From Scalesia atractyloides (Eukaryota; Streptophyta; Magnoliopsida; Asterales; Asteraceae): a stretch of 64,000 nucleotides of DNA. The position numbers were made by a program, and so were the translations under genes. The stretch lies in assembly GCA_947069175.1 (NCBI GenBank), contig CAMTDV010000022.1, forward strand, positions 34,287,476-34,351,475, read 5' to 3'. This document shows, piece after piece, positions 31,594 through 43,390 of the stretch (its first letter is position 1; every line of letters starts with the position of its first letter). The notes under the pieces were generated by a model. It had not been told where the DNA came from and did not search any database. It worked only from the letters and a program-made list of their open reading frames with translations.

Positions 31594-32996
31594 ATGTCGT
31601 CTAGACCGCATCGAAGGAGTAGGAAATCGGAAAAGTCTCAGGAACGTTTGGCCACTCATATCGCCAATCAAATGGCCACGATATTACCTGACATCGTAGT
31701 ACAAGTACAACAAGCACTTGCTGCAAATCCTACTAACCCTCCTCAACAACAGGACCAGATCATCAACAACCCTCCTACCATCAAATGCTCCTTCAAACAT
31801 TTTAAGTCCTGCGATCCCCCAAAATTCGAAGGGACTGAGGGAGTCACTGCTCTCCTACATTGGTTCGAGGAGATGGAAAACATTTTCTTAAACTGCGATT
31901 GTCCTGAGGATCGCAAAGTTCGTTATGCCACCGGGAGACTACTTGGTGTAGCTCTCACTTGGTGGAATACCGAGAAAGGAAAGAGGGGAACGGAAGATGC
32001 GATGGCCTTAACTTGGGAGGAGTTAAGGGAAATCATGACTAGGCGATTCTGTCCTAGGAGTGAAATTAAGAAATTGGAAGATGAATTTCATGCCTTGAAG
32101 CAAAAAGATGGTGATCACTCTACTTACAACAAAAGGTTTTTGGAGTTGAACCAAATGGTTCCAAACTTATTCACTCTAATCTACCGTCTGATAGAACATT
32201 ACATTCGAGGACTTCCCTCGAAAATCCAAGATTCGGTCCTCAGCGTTTCACCAGTAACACTAGAAGCTGCCATGGAGTTGGCGACAGAACTGACCGAAAA
32301 CCGAATTCGCAATGGGAAGTTAAAGGAGGAAAAAGAAGAAAACCCCTGCTGAGGGACAAACCTCAAACCACCACACTCCTTCCTCTAAATTTGCTAACAA
32401 GAGGAAGCGTAACACCAGGAACTTTGCAGTCACCCAAACCAACACCCCTGTTCCTGCTGCACCCATCACTCAAGCCACCCCTTCACCCGCGCCATACAAA
32501 AGACCATACACAGGGCCACTACCAAAATGTAACCGTTGTCAGTATCACCACTCCCCTGCCTATCCTTGCCAATACTGTACCGGCTGCGGTCGCGCTGGAC
32601 ACACTGTTCAAAACTGCCGCACGCTTCAACGAACAAACCACCACCAACCTATAACACAAACCCACCAACAATTAATGGGTCAGACCCAACAACAACAACC
32701 ATTTCCACCCACTCAACATTTAGCCCAAACATACTATCAACCCACTACCCTATGGGCCAACCTATGCGGGCTTGTTTCAATTGCGGTGATCCAAGCCATT
32801 TCAGGAACACATGTCCAAGGCTGGTCAATATTATTCATGCTCAGGCCCAAGCCAACCCTGTGAACCAAGCAAACCAAGCTCCTCCACCTGCTAGAGGAAG
32901 GGCTTTCAATATTAACGCAAACCAGGCCAGAGCTGACGGCAATGTGGTCAACGGTACGTTTCTTATAAATGGTAGATATGCCTCTATGTTATTTAT
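31594..32996 (+). pseudogene. gag: E3 gag (Retrotrans_gag type), frameshifted
   Basis: It starts at the ATG at 31594 (MSSRPHRRSRKSEKSQERL). The capsid core includes PPKFEGTEGVTALLHWFEEM and YATGRLLGVALTWWN, typical of Gypsy gag. The first frame ends at 32352 after an indel in an A-rich run. The next frames carry a Cys-rich segment (CNRCQYHHSPAYPCQYCTGC, then GRAGHTVQNC, about 32530-32620), and an intact CCHC knuckle CFNCGDPSHFRNTC near 32770. Gag acts as capsid and RNA binder. Apart from two frame breaks it is well preserved. Confidence 0.88.
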
Positions 32997-35900
32997 ACTG
33001 GTGCGGATAGAAGTTTCGTGTCATTAGAGTTTGAACCTATCTTAAGTAAAAATCGAGATAAGCTCGCGGAATTCATAACAGTGGAAGTTGCAGATGGAAA
33101 ACCAGTTTCGTTAGACTCTATTTTACGCAACTGTACGCTCACCCTAAACGACCACGATTCTCAGTCGATCTTATTCCTATGAAGCTGGGAAGTTTCGACA
33201 TCATAATCGGAATGGATTGGCTCAGTCAGCATAATGCGGAAGTTGTATGTCGTGAGAAATTTATTCGTATTCCTCTTTCAAACGGTCAGACTCTTCGAAT
33301 TATTGGAGAAACCTCGGCGAAAGGGCTCAACTTAATGTCTTGTCTTCAAGCTCAAAAATACCTTCGCAAGAATTATGTCGCGTTTTTAGCCCATATCATC
33401 AAGAAGGGGACCTCAGAAAAGAAACTTGAAGATATCCCTGTCGTAAAAGATTTTCCACAAGTTTTTCCTGACGATATTTCAGGACTTCCTCCAATCAGAG
33501 ATCTCGAATTTCGTATCGACCTTATACCTGGTGCTACACCAGTGGCAAAATCTCCATATAGGTTAGCCCCCTCTGAAATGCAAGAGCTAGCCAGTCAATT
33601 GGAAGAGTTGACTGACAAGGGATTTATACGCCCCAGCTCATCCCTTAGGGTGCACCTGTACTCTTTGTAAAGAAGAAGGATGGATCTTTTCGCATGTGCA
33701 TCGACTACAGAGAGCTCAACAAGTTAACTATCAAAAATCGTTATCCTTTACCTCGCATAGATGATCTTCTTGACCAACTACAAGGTGCCAGTTGTTTTTC
33801 AAAAATCGACCTTCGATCCGGCTATCATCAGCTTAGAGTGCATGAAGAAGACGTCCCTAAAACTGCTTTTCGAACTCAATATGGTCACTATGAATTCATG
33901 GTTATGCCATTTGGATTAACCAACGCACCAGCTGTTTTCATGGACCTAATGAATAGAGTCTGCAAACCTTACCTTGATCGATTTGTTATTGTTTTCATCG
34001 ACGATATTCTTATCTATTCAAAATCTAAAGCTGATCATGAGCGTCATCTGCGACTTGTTCTTGCACTTCTAGAAAAGGAAAAATTTTATGCCAAGTTCTC
34101 TAAATGTGAATTCTGGTTAAAAGAGGTGCAATTTCTCGGGCATGTAGTCAATGACAAAGGAATACATGTGGACCCATCAAAGATCAAAGCAGTTCAAGAA
34201 TGGCAAGCTCCACGTACGCCAACTGAAGTAAGGTCTTTCCTTGGACTTGCTGGCTATTATCGTCGGTTCATTTCAAACTTCTCTCGCATTGCGGTGCCAC
34301 TCACGGCTTTAACCCATAAAGGGAAACCATTTGTATGGGGGCCCAAGCAAGAAGAAGCTTTTCAAACTCTCAAGCAAAAACTTTGTGATGCACCAATCCT
34401 CACTCTTCCTGAAGGTTGTGATGATTTTGTAGTCTATTGCGACGCGTCAGGGCAAGGATTAGGTTGCGTTCTCATGCAAAGAGGAAAAGTCATAGCTTAT
34501 GCCTCAAGGCAACTCAAGACGCACGAAAAGAACTACACCACTCATGACCTTGAACTTGGAGCCGTTGTATTCGCTCTTAAGATATGGAGACATTATCTTT
34601 ATGGTACGAAGTGTGAAATATACACTGACCACAAGAGTCTTCAACATATCTTCAATCAGAAAGAGTTAAATATGAGGCAACGAAGATGGGTCGAACTCCT
34701 AAATGATTACGACTGTGAAATCAGATATCACCCTGGTAAAGCAAATGTGGTGGCTGATGCACTTAGTCGAAAGGGTTATGCGAACTCCATTCATCTTCTA
34801 TGTTCGCAAATTATAACCAATATTAAGGACCAAATTCGAGAAGCTCAACACGTTTCAATAACAGAGGAAGATGTACAAAAAGAGATGTCCTGTGGAGCCG
34901 AGCTAAAGCTTGAAACTAAATCTGATGGTATTTTGTATTACCTAGATCGTATATGGATTCCTAACCACATCAATCTTCGTGAAACACTCATGCATGAAGC
35001 CCATAAGTCGCGATATTCTATACACCCAGGAGCCGATAAGATGTATCAAGACCTACGGTACACCTATTGGTGGCCTGGAATGAAGAAAGATATTGTCGTT
35101 TTTGTTTCCAAGTGTCTCACTTGTTCTAAAGTAAAGGCTGAACACCAAAGACCCTCAGGACTTCTAGTCCAACCCGAAATACCTGTTTGGAAGTGGGAAA
35201 ATATAACCATGGATTTCATTACCGGGTTACCTCGCACTTCTAGTGGGTATGACACTATATGGGTGATTATAGACCGACTTACAAAATCAGCTCACTTTAT
35301 TCCTATTCGAGAAGATTTCAAGAACGAAAAGCTTGCTCGTATTTATATCAATGAAATCGTCAGCCGACATGGAGTTCCATTAAGTATTATTTCTGATCGT
35401 GATGGCCGTTTCACCTCACGAACATGGCAAGCAGTACAATCCGCTATGGGCACTCGACTAGATCTCAGTACCGCCTATCATCCTCAAACTGATGGACAGT
35501 CTGAGCGCACCATTCAAACCCTTGAGGACATTCTTAGAGCATGTGTCATAGACTTCAAGGGAAATTGGGACGCCCACCTACCGTTAGTCGAATTTTCGTA
35601 CAACAACAGTTATCATTCTAGCATCGGCATGGCACCTTTTGAAGCTTTATATGGTCGAAAGTGTCGATCTCCTGTTTGTTGGCACGAAATTGGGGAAGCA
35701 CAAATTACTGGTCCAGAATTGATCCAAGAAACCACAGACAAGATTCATCAAATCCGAAACAATCTACTAGCGGCTCAAAGTCGTCAAAAGAGTTACGCAG
35801 ATAAACGACGGAAGCCCTTGGAGTTTAGCGTTGGTGATCATGTGCTTTTAAAAGTATCACCGTGGTAGTTCGTTTTGGTCAAAAGGGAAAGCTAGCACCA

Positions 35901-36257
35901 CGTTACGTAGGACCTTTCAAAATACTCGAAAGAGTAGGTCCTGTAGCATACAAGCTTGACCTACCGGAAGAACTCGATAGGATTCATCCCACATTCCACG
36001 TGTCGAACTTGAAGAAGTGCCTCGCTGACGAGAACCTTCATATTCCACTAGAAGATATTCAGATTGATGAATCCATGCATTTTATTGAAAGACCAGTGGA
36101 GATTATGGACTATGGAGAAAAGCGTCTACGTCGAAGTCGCATTCCTATTGTTAGAGTACGCTGGGAGTCGAAACGGGGACCTGAGTTTACTTGGGAACGC
36201 GATGACTCAATGCGTGAAAAATACCCTCATCTTTTCCCTACTACTTCAACTGATTAA
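32940..36257 (+). pseudogene. pol: E3 pol: protease, RT, RNase H, integrase, chromodomain-like tail, frameshifted
   Basis: The protease has NGTFLINGRYASMLF, but a one-base deletion at about 32997 removes its catalytic Asp from frame. IIGMDWLSQHNAEV follows (33210). Another one-base loss near 33645 splits the RT N-terminus. From 33694 a 724-codon frame runs: RT with FIDD at 33994-34005, RNase H (VYCDASGQGLGCVL, YTDHKSLQHIF), an integrase zinc region (CLTCSKVKAEH), and a DDE core (MDFITGLP, SDRDGRFTS, GQSERTIQTLED). A deletion and TAG at about 35866 precede the last frame (KLAPRYVGPFKILERVG), which ends in a chromodomain-like VRVRWESKRGPEFTWE and stops at 36257. This suggests the Tekay/Del chromovirus side of Gypsy. 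Confidence 0.9.
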
Positions 36258-36280
36258 ATTTCGGGACGAAATTCCTAAAA

Positions 36281-36291
36281 GTAGGGGATAC
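36281..36291 (+). other. E3 polypurine tract
   Basis: GTAGGGGATAC lies directly before the 3' LTR. Confidence 0.75.
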
Positions 36292-36464
36292 TGTAACATT
36301 TGTACAAATCGGGTCTCCAAAACCCGCTCCGTTTTGTAATCAAATACCAAGTTATGAAATTACATTAAGTATTTATGAGTATTTTGAGTTTAAACGTTAC
36401 ATAATTAATATATAAACTAAACTATAAAAATTATACTTGATAAAAAGTTAAAATAAAATAAATA

Positions 36465-36554
36465 AAAAAATTTGTAGCTGACCGGACTCGAACCCGGGTC
36501 AACTGCCTCCAACAACCTATCAACCAATCCTTTAACCACTCCGCCACCAATTGT
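36465..36554 (-). ncRNA. Antisense class-II tRNA-like unit in the E3 3' LTR
   Basis: Same unit as at 28298-28387, with A box, B box and T-run kept. It differs by one visible base beside the B box. Confidence 0.58.
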
Positions 36555-37385
36555 TTTCTGTTAACATTATGAAAACAATTGAGTTTTATGCGCAAACACA
36601 AATTAACGGTTAATGATATCTGAATAACGGAAATCGGTAAACCGAATCGCCAAATCAGTTTTGGTTCGTTTAGCTGTCTTATAACCGATGAATATCGGTT
36701 TCTAATTAAGTTCAAATTGAATGAACTTCAAGTTTCGGGTTTTGAAACCGAAAGGCATTCAAACTTCAAATAATTCAGGTTCCAATCATTATTACGATTC
36801 AGAACCGTCTCAAATACATTCCAATTCCTTTTCGTCGCGTTTTCAAGTCTTTTGAACACAAAAAAAATCTGTCGCCGGAATTCTCTGCAAATCTCGCCGG
36901 AAAACCGGGTTCAACACAAACCAGTAAGAATTTCCTCTCTTGCTGTTTCAATCTATTGTTAGGACTCTACTAACATTAACCCGTCACTCAAAATCAGTCA
37001 CAGAAGACTTTGTTGGATTTTCTGGGTTCGCCGGAGAAAATCTGGAATTTGCCGGAAACACGCTAGTTAAAGGTAAACACATTCAACTGTGCTAATAATC
37101 CATGTACTCTGGTTCAATTTCAAATCTAATTCTTTAATTCTGTTGTTAGACCCTCCCAGCCGAAGGTCCAAAAACAGAGTTGCCTGTTCTCGCCGGACTT
37201 CCTGAAGAAGACGACCTGTCCGGTATTTCCTTTCCCCAAACTGTTCGGTTTGTACATTTAAACTAGTAGTCATGTTATTTAAGTAGTTAGACAATGAACC
37301 AGTTGTCTGAGTAAAAACCGGTAATCGTAGTGAAGAAGACGAATCTAAAAACGGGATAAGAGTAAATAAAATTCGGATAATTAAC

Positions 37386-37801
37386 GGGTTAGACACACAG
37401 TCCAGCGGTGGACTGTGTGCAAAGTTTATATACAAGTCCCGAGTTCGATCCTTACTACACACACACTCTGCGTAATAACATTCCTTTTTATTTATGAACT
37501 AACCGGGTTAGAGTGGGTAGTTGTTAAGTATAATATAAATCAAGAATATAACCGGGTTAGACACACAGTCCAGCGGTGGACTGTGTGCAAAATAAACTAC
37601 ACGTCGCGCGATCGAGTCCCGTCACAAGCACCGGTTCAATGAGATTAAAACGTTTTGCAAAATAAAGGAATTTTCGGTAAATTCGAATAAGTGTATAAAT
37701 ATAATTAAAACTGGATTTCTAACGGGTTAGTCACGTAGCTCAGTTGGTAGAGCTACGTGCGCGTGAACGGAAGGTCACCGGTTCGAATCCCGCTTGGCGC
37801 A
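37386..37801 (+). repeat. Three hairpin/B-box modules in the E3 3' LTR
   Basis: GGGTTAG starts lie at 37386, 37554 and 37724, the same spacing as in the 5' LTR. Both hairpin types and all B-box words are conserved. A T8 run follows near 37854. Confidence 0.7.
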
Positions 37802-38355
37802 AGTATTACCGCTGACCGAACCGGTCAACGGTCAAACAGTAAAAAAATATTATTTTTTTTAAATATTTATTTGTTTAATTTAAATTAAAAATCAATTAAA
37901 AATACTTAAAAATAACATTTTTAAGGATAGAAAATAGCCATAAACTCACAAAAATATATCTAAAAATCCCATTAAAATCTTTAATAAAATCCATCCATTT
38001 AATATATTTTTTCCCATTATTATTTAGGTTAGTAATTTCTCTTTGACTCGCTTCGTCTAAATCGTGCGCATCTCACCATCTCAAATCCAACGCAACCAAT
38101 GTGAGTGAACCCTTCAAATTCCCCGTTTTAATTACGTTTTTGGGGTGTATCATGTGTCTTGTTCATTTACATATTATAACTAAGTTATTGTGCATATATC
38201 ATATCATGACATGTGTGTTAGTTGTTGCTGTTAAGTAGTTATTATTGTTTGCAAATCATTATTTCAGTACATGCAATTGCAGAGGCCGTAGTCCCCACCC
38301 ATCGAGGTTGAGTTTGATCCCCATTTTATTATGCGGTTGATCAGGGCGTGCCCGC

Positions 38356-38600
38356 ACGATCGGCTCCGTTTGATTGAGCCTTGATCGGTCATTTTATTTT
38401 TCATTTCAATACATGCAATACGCTCGGCTCCGTTTGATTGAGCCTTGAGTGCACCGTTCAATTTACATTTCCAGTTCATGCAATACGTTCGGCTCCGTTT
38501 AATTGAGCCTTGAGCGCACAGTTCAATTTACATTTCCAGTTCATGCAATACGATCGGCTCCGTTTGATTGAGCCTTGATCGCACAGTTCATTTATGTTAA
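38356..38600 (+). repeat. 65-bp minisatellite, four units (3' LTR)
   Basis: Units begin near 38356, 38420, 38485 and 38550, with the common core CGGCTCCGTTTGATTGAGCC. The 5' LTR has two. Confidence 0.85.
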
Positions 38601-39061
38601 TTATTATGTGATGTTGGTATGTTCATATATGCTATCGATTGTTATCGTATGTTATAATTGTACTGATGTTTGCCAATGTTTGATTTCATACATGTGCTCT
38701 TTTATGATTATGCACAATATTTTATTGATAAACTAACCAGAAAATTATTATCAAATGTTTATCTATAAGGTTCACTCGCCAACTTATGTTGACCCAAAAA
38801 CCTCCCATTTTTACACATGATACAGGTGAACCAGCAGCAGCTAGGAACCCATAGGACCTGGATTAGAAGAAATAAAACGATTTAGTATTTGGATTATCAT
38901 GTTTGGTTATTTTCCTTTGTAATGAATGAACATGTTTGGATGTTTGAGAAATGTAACTTTGACTTCATTTAATTATGAAACATAATAGTAAATGTCATGT
39001 GCTTTGGTGATAACCCAATTATGCCCCGACTCTTAATTCCGCTGCGGGTCGGGGTGTGACA

Positions 39062-39066
39062 CGTTT
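39062..39066 (+). repeat. Target-site duplication of E3, right copy
   Basis: CGTTT directly after the LTR end, matching 28120-28124. Confidence 0.9.
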
Positions 39067-39260
39067 AAGGAACGAAATTATCAAGTTAGGAGTGATATCG
39101 ACATCTTGATAACTAGTCCCACTCCTCGATTTTCAATCTCGCCAAAGTCTCGAATTTCCAATTGACTAGAGACGTGTAGTAATCGGAAGGATGAAAGCCG
39201 TTAATCTAAATAAATATAACCGCAAGAGATATGTAATGTAAAAGCGCTGAAAACATGGTA
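39067..39260 (+). mobile_element. GA: Gypsy leader remnant continuing after E3
   Basis: It begins AAGGAACGAAATTATC and resembles the leader left of E3 (the words CATCTTGAT and CAAGTTAGGA recur in both). The right limit is a guess. Confidence 0.45.
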
Positions 39261-40325
39261 GACTTCAAAGAGAGAATAGGTAGCTCACACAAGACCAATT
39301 TTTTCATCTATAAACAAAGGATTAAGGTTTAAACGGAGACTGATTGATTAATGAAAGGTGAATTAGAAGTAGGAACCTCTGAGTTTTAAATATTAACAAG
39401 ACTACCCACTTGAAACCAAACAACCTGAACCCGGACTTCGACTTAACAAAAGTGTACTACAGATCACGTATTAGTTACAATATCTTACTCAAAAACCTAA
39501 ATATCTTCGACCCGAATAACACAAAACCAGATAAATATACCCGAACACAACCCCTAATATATTTTGTGCATGTGTTTGATTTATATATGATCATGAAATT
39601 AATGGGTCTATATGTGGATTTTCTCCGCTTAGTTGTCAACTTGTCATAATCCGTCACTTCAACTTTATGTTAATGTTTATTTGGTTCGTTTGTAGGTCTA
39701 GTTGTAAAAAAAATTACTTTTATCTTTACAACTCTTTTTAATGATTTTGACTCCATGGAGAATCGTATCTATATTTTTTTCATCCCTTTCGTTGATGAGA
39801 ATAACCAATGGACTCTATGTAGTTTTAAAAAAGAGAATTCTCAAATATACCCAAACAAGGTTCTTAATGACTCCCTCCTTAATCAAATCAATGTCACCAA
39901 TCAACGTAAATATTTTCTTAGGCCGGTGGGACTCTCACCTTAATTAAATCAATGTCACCAATAACGTAATTTTTTTCTTAGGCTGGTGGGTGTGAGGTTC
40001 TTCCCCATGTCGTCGAGGTAGTCCTGGGCCGGTTACACTGCCCCTTTGTGGCCCGTCCCTAGCATCTTCGTCCACCCAAATTTGTTCCTGACGTCCCTCT
40101 CTTCCTTATCAAAACACACATCATACCTATTTCATACTACATACATACATACATACATATGTACGCACGTACGCACGTACGTACTACGTACATAATACAT
40201 TTAAAAAACTGATAAGAAAAAGCAACGAAAAAAATTTTTAAAAAATTGATTTTTAACATGTTAAGTTAAATTTTTAAGAGTGTTCCCCGGTTCCCCACTT
40301 TTTTAGTGTTCACCAATGACCTCAC

Positions 40326-40330
<5 letters not shown>
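39261..40330. other. Non-coding DNA with one tandem duplication and short tetranucleotide repeats
   Basis: A roughly 60-bp unit is duplicated at about 39877-39996 (AATCAATGTCACCAAT, then TTTCTTAGGC, in both copies). An ACAT run lies at 40138-40160, followed by CGTACG-type repeats to 40190. No gene is recognised; the short ORFs near 39410 and 39741 show no known motif. Confidence 0.5.

Positions 40331-40369
<39 letters not shown>
40331..40369. repeat. (TA)n microsatellite
   Basis: About 19 uninterrupted TA units, forming the left border of a MITE-like element. Confidence 0.9.
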
Positions 40370-40371
<2 letters not shown>

Positions 40372-40752
40372 ACTCATTCAATTAAGAATTAGCACGAGTT
40401 GTAGAATCATGAGAACTCTTACTTTCCGCGCAGTTGGGCCACCATATTTTGCACACATGTAGTTGAAAATGTTATAAACACATCTGTAAAAAACAAAAAA
40501 CAAAACAAAAACTGTCGAGTCGGTAGTTACGCCCGATTTAAATTTTCTTCATGACTGATGTAAATTTTCTTTATGGCGATGTAATTTTTTTACATCCGGT
40601 GTAAATTTCTGTATGCGGCATTTTTTATAATTTTTATTTTTACTGGAACAAGTGATTTTTTATTAAATTTTTGCGAAAAAAATTGAAAAAAACTTTTGGA
40701 AGGCCTAGTTCTAATGGTTCTCACAACTTAAGGTGGTTCTCATTTACTCTTT

Positions 40753-40757
<5 letters not shown>
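40370..40757. mobile_element. MITE-like element a, TA-flanked
   Basis: The left end (AGGACTCATTCAATTAAG, then ATCATGAGAACTC) aligns with the reverse complement of the right end (AAGTTGTGAGAACCATTAG) over about 50 bases. It is flanked by TA runs and has no coding potential. Confidence 0.55.
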
Positions 40758-40818
<61 letters not shown>

Positions 40819-40826
40819 ATATATAT
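40758..40826. repeat. Compound (TA)n(TG)n(CG)n(TA)n microsatellite
   Basis: TA units grade into GT units, then GCGCGC and TA again. It separates MITE-like elements a and b. Confidence 0.85.
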
Positions 40827-41196
40827 GGGAGGGTTTAAATGAGAAAGCTAAATATCACGAGAACCGTGAGAATGAATGAAAAAACCACTAGAACTTGGTC
40901 AAAAACAAGTGAAATTCAAAATATTTTTTTACACTTGTCATTATTATTCGAATAGAATTCTAGAAATTTAATTTACACATTTAAATTTACGTGAATTCGG
41001 AAATAAAGAAATTTACACATGTGTAAGCTTGTCATTTACACATGTGTAAAAAATCTAATAAGAGTGATTTTGAGAGGAGAAATGAATTATTTGATGTTAT
41101 AATTTCTTTTATTGATGTTGTATTTTAATTGAAATGATGATTGTATTAAAAATGGTTTTGATTGGTTTTCTCATTCGTTTTCACAGTTCTCGCTAT
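40827..41196. mobile_element. MITE-like element b, TA-flanked
   Basis: The left end has CACGAGAACCGTGAGAATG. The reverse complement of the right end has GCGAGAACTGTGAAAACG. The TIRs are about 45 bases long and imperfect. No ORF. It belongs to the same family style as a and c (GAGAACC words). Confidence 0.55.
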
Positions 41197-41216
41197 ATAT
41201 ATATATATATATATAT

Positions 41217-42822
41217 AATATGATTTGGTTCAAGGATGAACCACTACAACTTGCGAGAACCATGAGAACTCCTCCATTCCAATAGAATTTTACACATCAC
41301 CCCCTTAATAAATTTAATTCAAAAGAGTAATTTAGTTATTTTCTCTCAATGTCACAACTCCTCTCTTTTATCTCTAAACAAATCACATCATCATTTATAA
41401 ACAATTTATATGTTTGACATCACAATATCTCTCTCATTTCATCTCTTTTATACTTTTAATATTTAATATTGAGAAAAAATATCTTAGGTTTTAAATTCAA
41501 ACACCAAAAGTATTACGGAATTTAGAAAATACAAAAATATAAAAAATGATATATGTTTCTTTTTACTCTATTTTCCCTAACTATAATATAATGTTCTTAA
41601 CAAAATGCTAGCTATATTTGTCTTATTTGTTTATTAGAAAATACAAATTTATTGAAAATAATATATATTTCTTTTTGTTTTACTTTCCCTAATTCTGGCA
41701 TAATGTTATTATAAAATAAAAGTTATATTTGTCTTATATGTTTATTGAGAATTTCCATTTCATTCATTTAACGTTTGATTACTTTACATTTCAACCCTTT
41801 AAAAAAACATTTGACAACGTGCGTAAAAGAAGTTTTGACAACGTGTGTAAAAAAAGTTTGATAACGTGCGTAAACATTTACACGAGCTGAGTATGAGAAC
41901 ACCACTATGTAAAATAAATAAATAAATGCTATGACAACGTGCGTAAATTTTTGTTTTTACGCCCATGACCATCGACCCGAGCTCCTCTAAACATAACGCG
42001 TAAATCTAAAAGCGTATGTAAAAACGTAAGGCAAAAATAGTTTTTACATAAGTTGTCGAATGTAAAATTATTTTTTTTGCACGATGTTGAATGAAAAAAA
42101 TGTTTTTTTACACCCTGATCGTCGATCCGAGCTCCTCTAAACATCAAGCGTAAATCTATTTTTCAAACATATGTAAAAACAACACGCGTAAATGTTTAGT
42201 TTTTACATACTTTGAAAAATTGTTTCCGTACGTTGTCGAATGTAAAAAAAATTTCGCGCACGGTGTCGAATGTAAAAAAATTCGCGCAGGGGGTCGAATG
42301 TAAAAAATGTTTTTTATTACACACGATAAAAAATGTTTTTATGCCCCTGATCACCTGCCCGAGCTCCTCTAAACGTTTGCAGAATGTAAACGCTTTGTTT
42401 TTTTCTTTGATTTACGTAGGGGTTGGGGCTTTTACATTTAAATGACATGGATAACGAACAAAAAATAAATATCAAGATCAGAGATTAAGGTTTTCTTTTT
42501 ATACATGTATTGTATTTTTTTGTATAAAAAATCTTGTGTTATAATTAATTTTTTTAAATAGACAAACCTAATTAATATTCACATGAAGAGTGATGTAATC
42601 TATGATGTTTGACTGTAAGTTGACATGAATAGTACACAAGTCAAATTTTCCAAAATACACTTTTTGTAATATTTATTCTTTTTTAATCAATAAAATCACT
42701 AAAAGACAAATTAAATTTAAACAACTCAATCTCAACCACTTATACATGAGAGATCTAGGGTGTAAAATTGTTCCTACGGTTCTCGCATCTAAAGGTGGTT
42801 CCTATTTTAACCCATCCCTATA
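41217..42822. mobile_element. Larger MITE-like element c with internal repeats
   Basis: The left end (ACTTGCGAGAACCATGAG, then TTTTACAC) pairs with the right end (reverse complement GATGCGAGAACCGTAGGAAC, then TTTTACAC). The interior (41800-42440) repeats GCGTAAA and TGTCGAATGTAAAAA, and three times CGAGCTCCTCTAAAC. No transposase is seen, so it is non-autonomous. Confidence 0.5.
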
Positions 42823-42834
42823 TATATATATAGG

Positions 42835-43390
42835 GGGAGGATTATCAGAAAACTACATATAAATAAGAAAACTAAAAAACTAACCAAAAAAACCTAAAAA
42901 CATACCAATTTTTTTACAAGATAATCGCTATGTGTATAAAAAATTTTAAAAAAAAGTTTTATCGCACATGTGCATTATATGTGTACTGCACATGTGCGTT
43001 ATGTGCTTAGAGTTGTGTTTTTGGGGGTTTATGTTTTGGATTAGGTTTAGGTTTTTGGGTGTGGGGGAGGTTTAGTTTTTTTTTTTTTGGGGGGGGGGGG
43101 GGGAGGAGGGGGTGCGGGGTGCAGGGGGGGGGGGTAGTTTATACTTTTGCTGAGATGGTGGATTTAGGTTTTGGGGGGGTGGCAGGTTTAGGTTTTTGGG
43201 GGGTGTCGGTGCGGGTGGGTTAGGTGGTTTAGAATTTTTTTTGTATTAATACATATGTGCAGTACAACTTTAAAAAAAGTTTTTTTATACATTGAATATA
43301 GTGATTTTAATTAAAAAATCAAACAAATTTTGTATGTTTTTTAGGATTTTTAAGTTAATTTTTGGTTTTCTCATTTAAACTAATTTTCAT
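42835..43390. mobile_element. MITE-like element d carrying a G-run tract
   Basis: The left end (AAATAAGAAAACTAAAAAAC) pairs with the right end (reverse complement AAATGAGAAAACCAAAAATT). It holds a 12-base inverted repeat CGCACATGTGCA (42963-42998) and a G-run tract at 43089-43134. Confidence 0.45.
43089..43134 (+). repeat. G-run tract, possible G-quadruplex
   Basis: About 15 Gs, then runs of 5, 4 and about 11 Gs separated by one to four bases, preceded by a T-run. It meets the simple four-G-run criterion. Confidence 0.7.

Larger units (their letters stand above)
28125..39061 (+). mobile_element. E3: Ty3/Gypsy retrotransposon (chromovirus-like), structurally complete
   Basis: Two LTRs (2654 and 2770 bp), PBS, gag, protease, RT, RNase H, integrase, a chromodomain-like end, polypurine tract and a perfect 5-bp duplication are all present. 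RT before integrase defines Gypsy. By eye the LTRs differ by about 16 substitutions plus a few indels, so the insertion is young. The ORFs still contain at least four frame breaks. The element sits inside the leader of GA. Confidence 0.93.
36292..39061 (+). repeat. E3 3' LTR (2770 bp)
   Basis: It is near-identical to the 5' LTR. The 116-bp length excess is explained mainly by two more 65-bp minisatellite units, offset by a shorter GGTCAAC repeat near 37823. It ends GGGGTGTGACA, followed by the target duplication. Confidence 0.93.

Noticed and set aside
39410..39947. Short plus-strand ORFs as host genes
   Set aside because: Under 80 codons, AT-driven composition, no known motif, overlapping frames on both strands.
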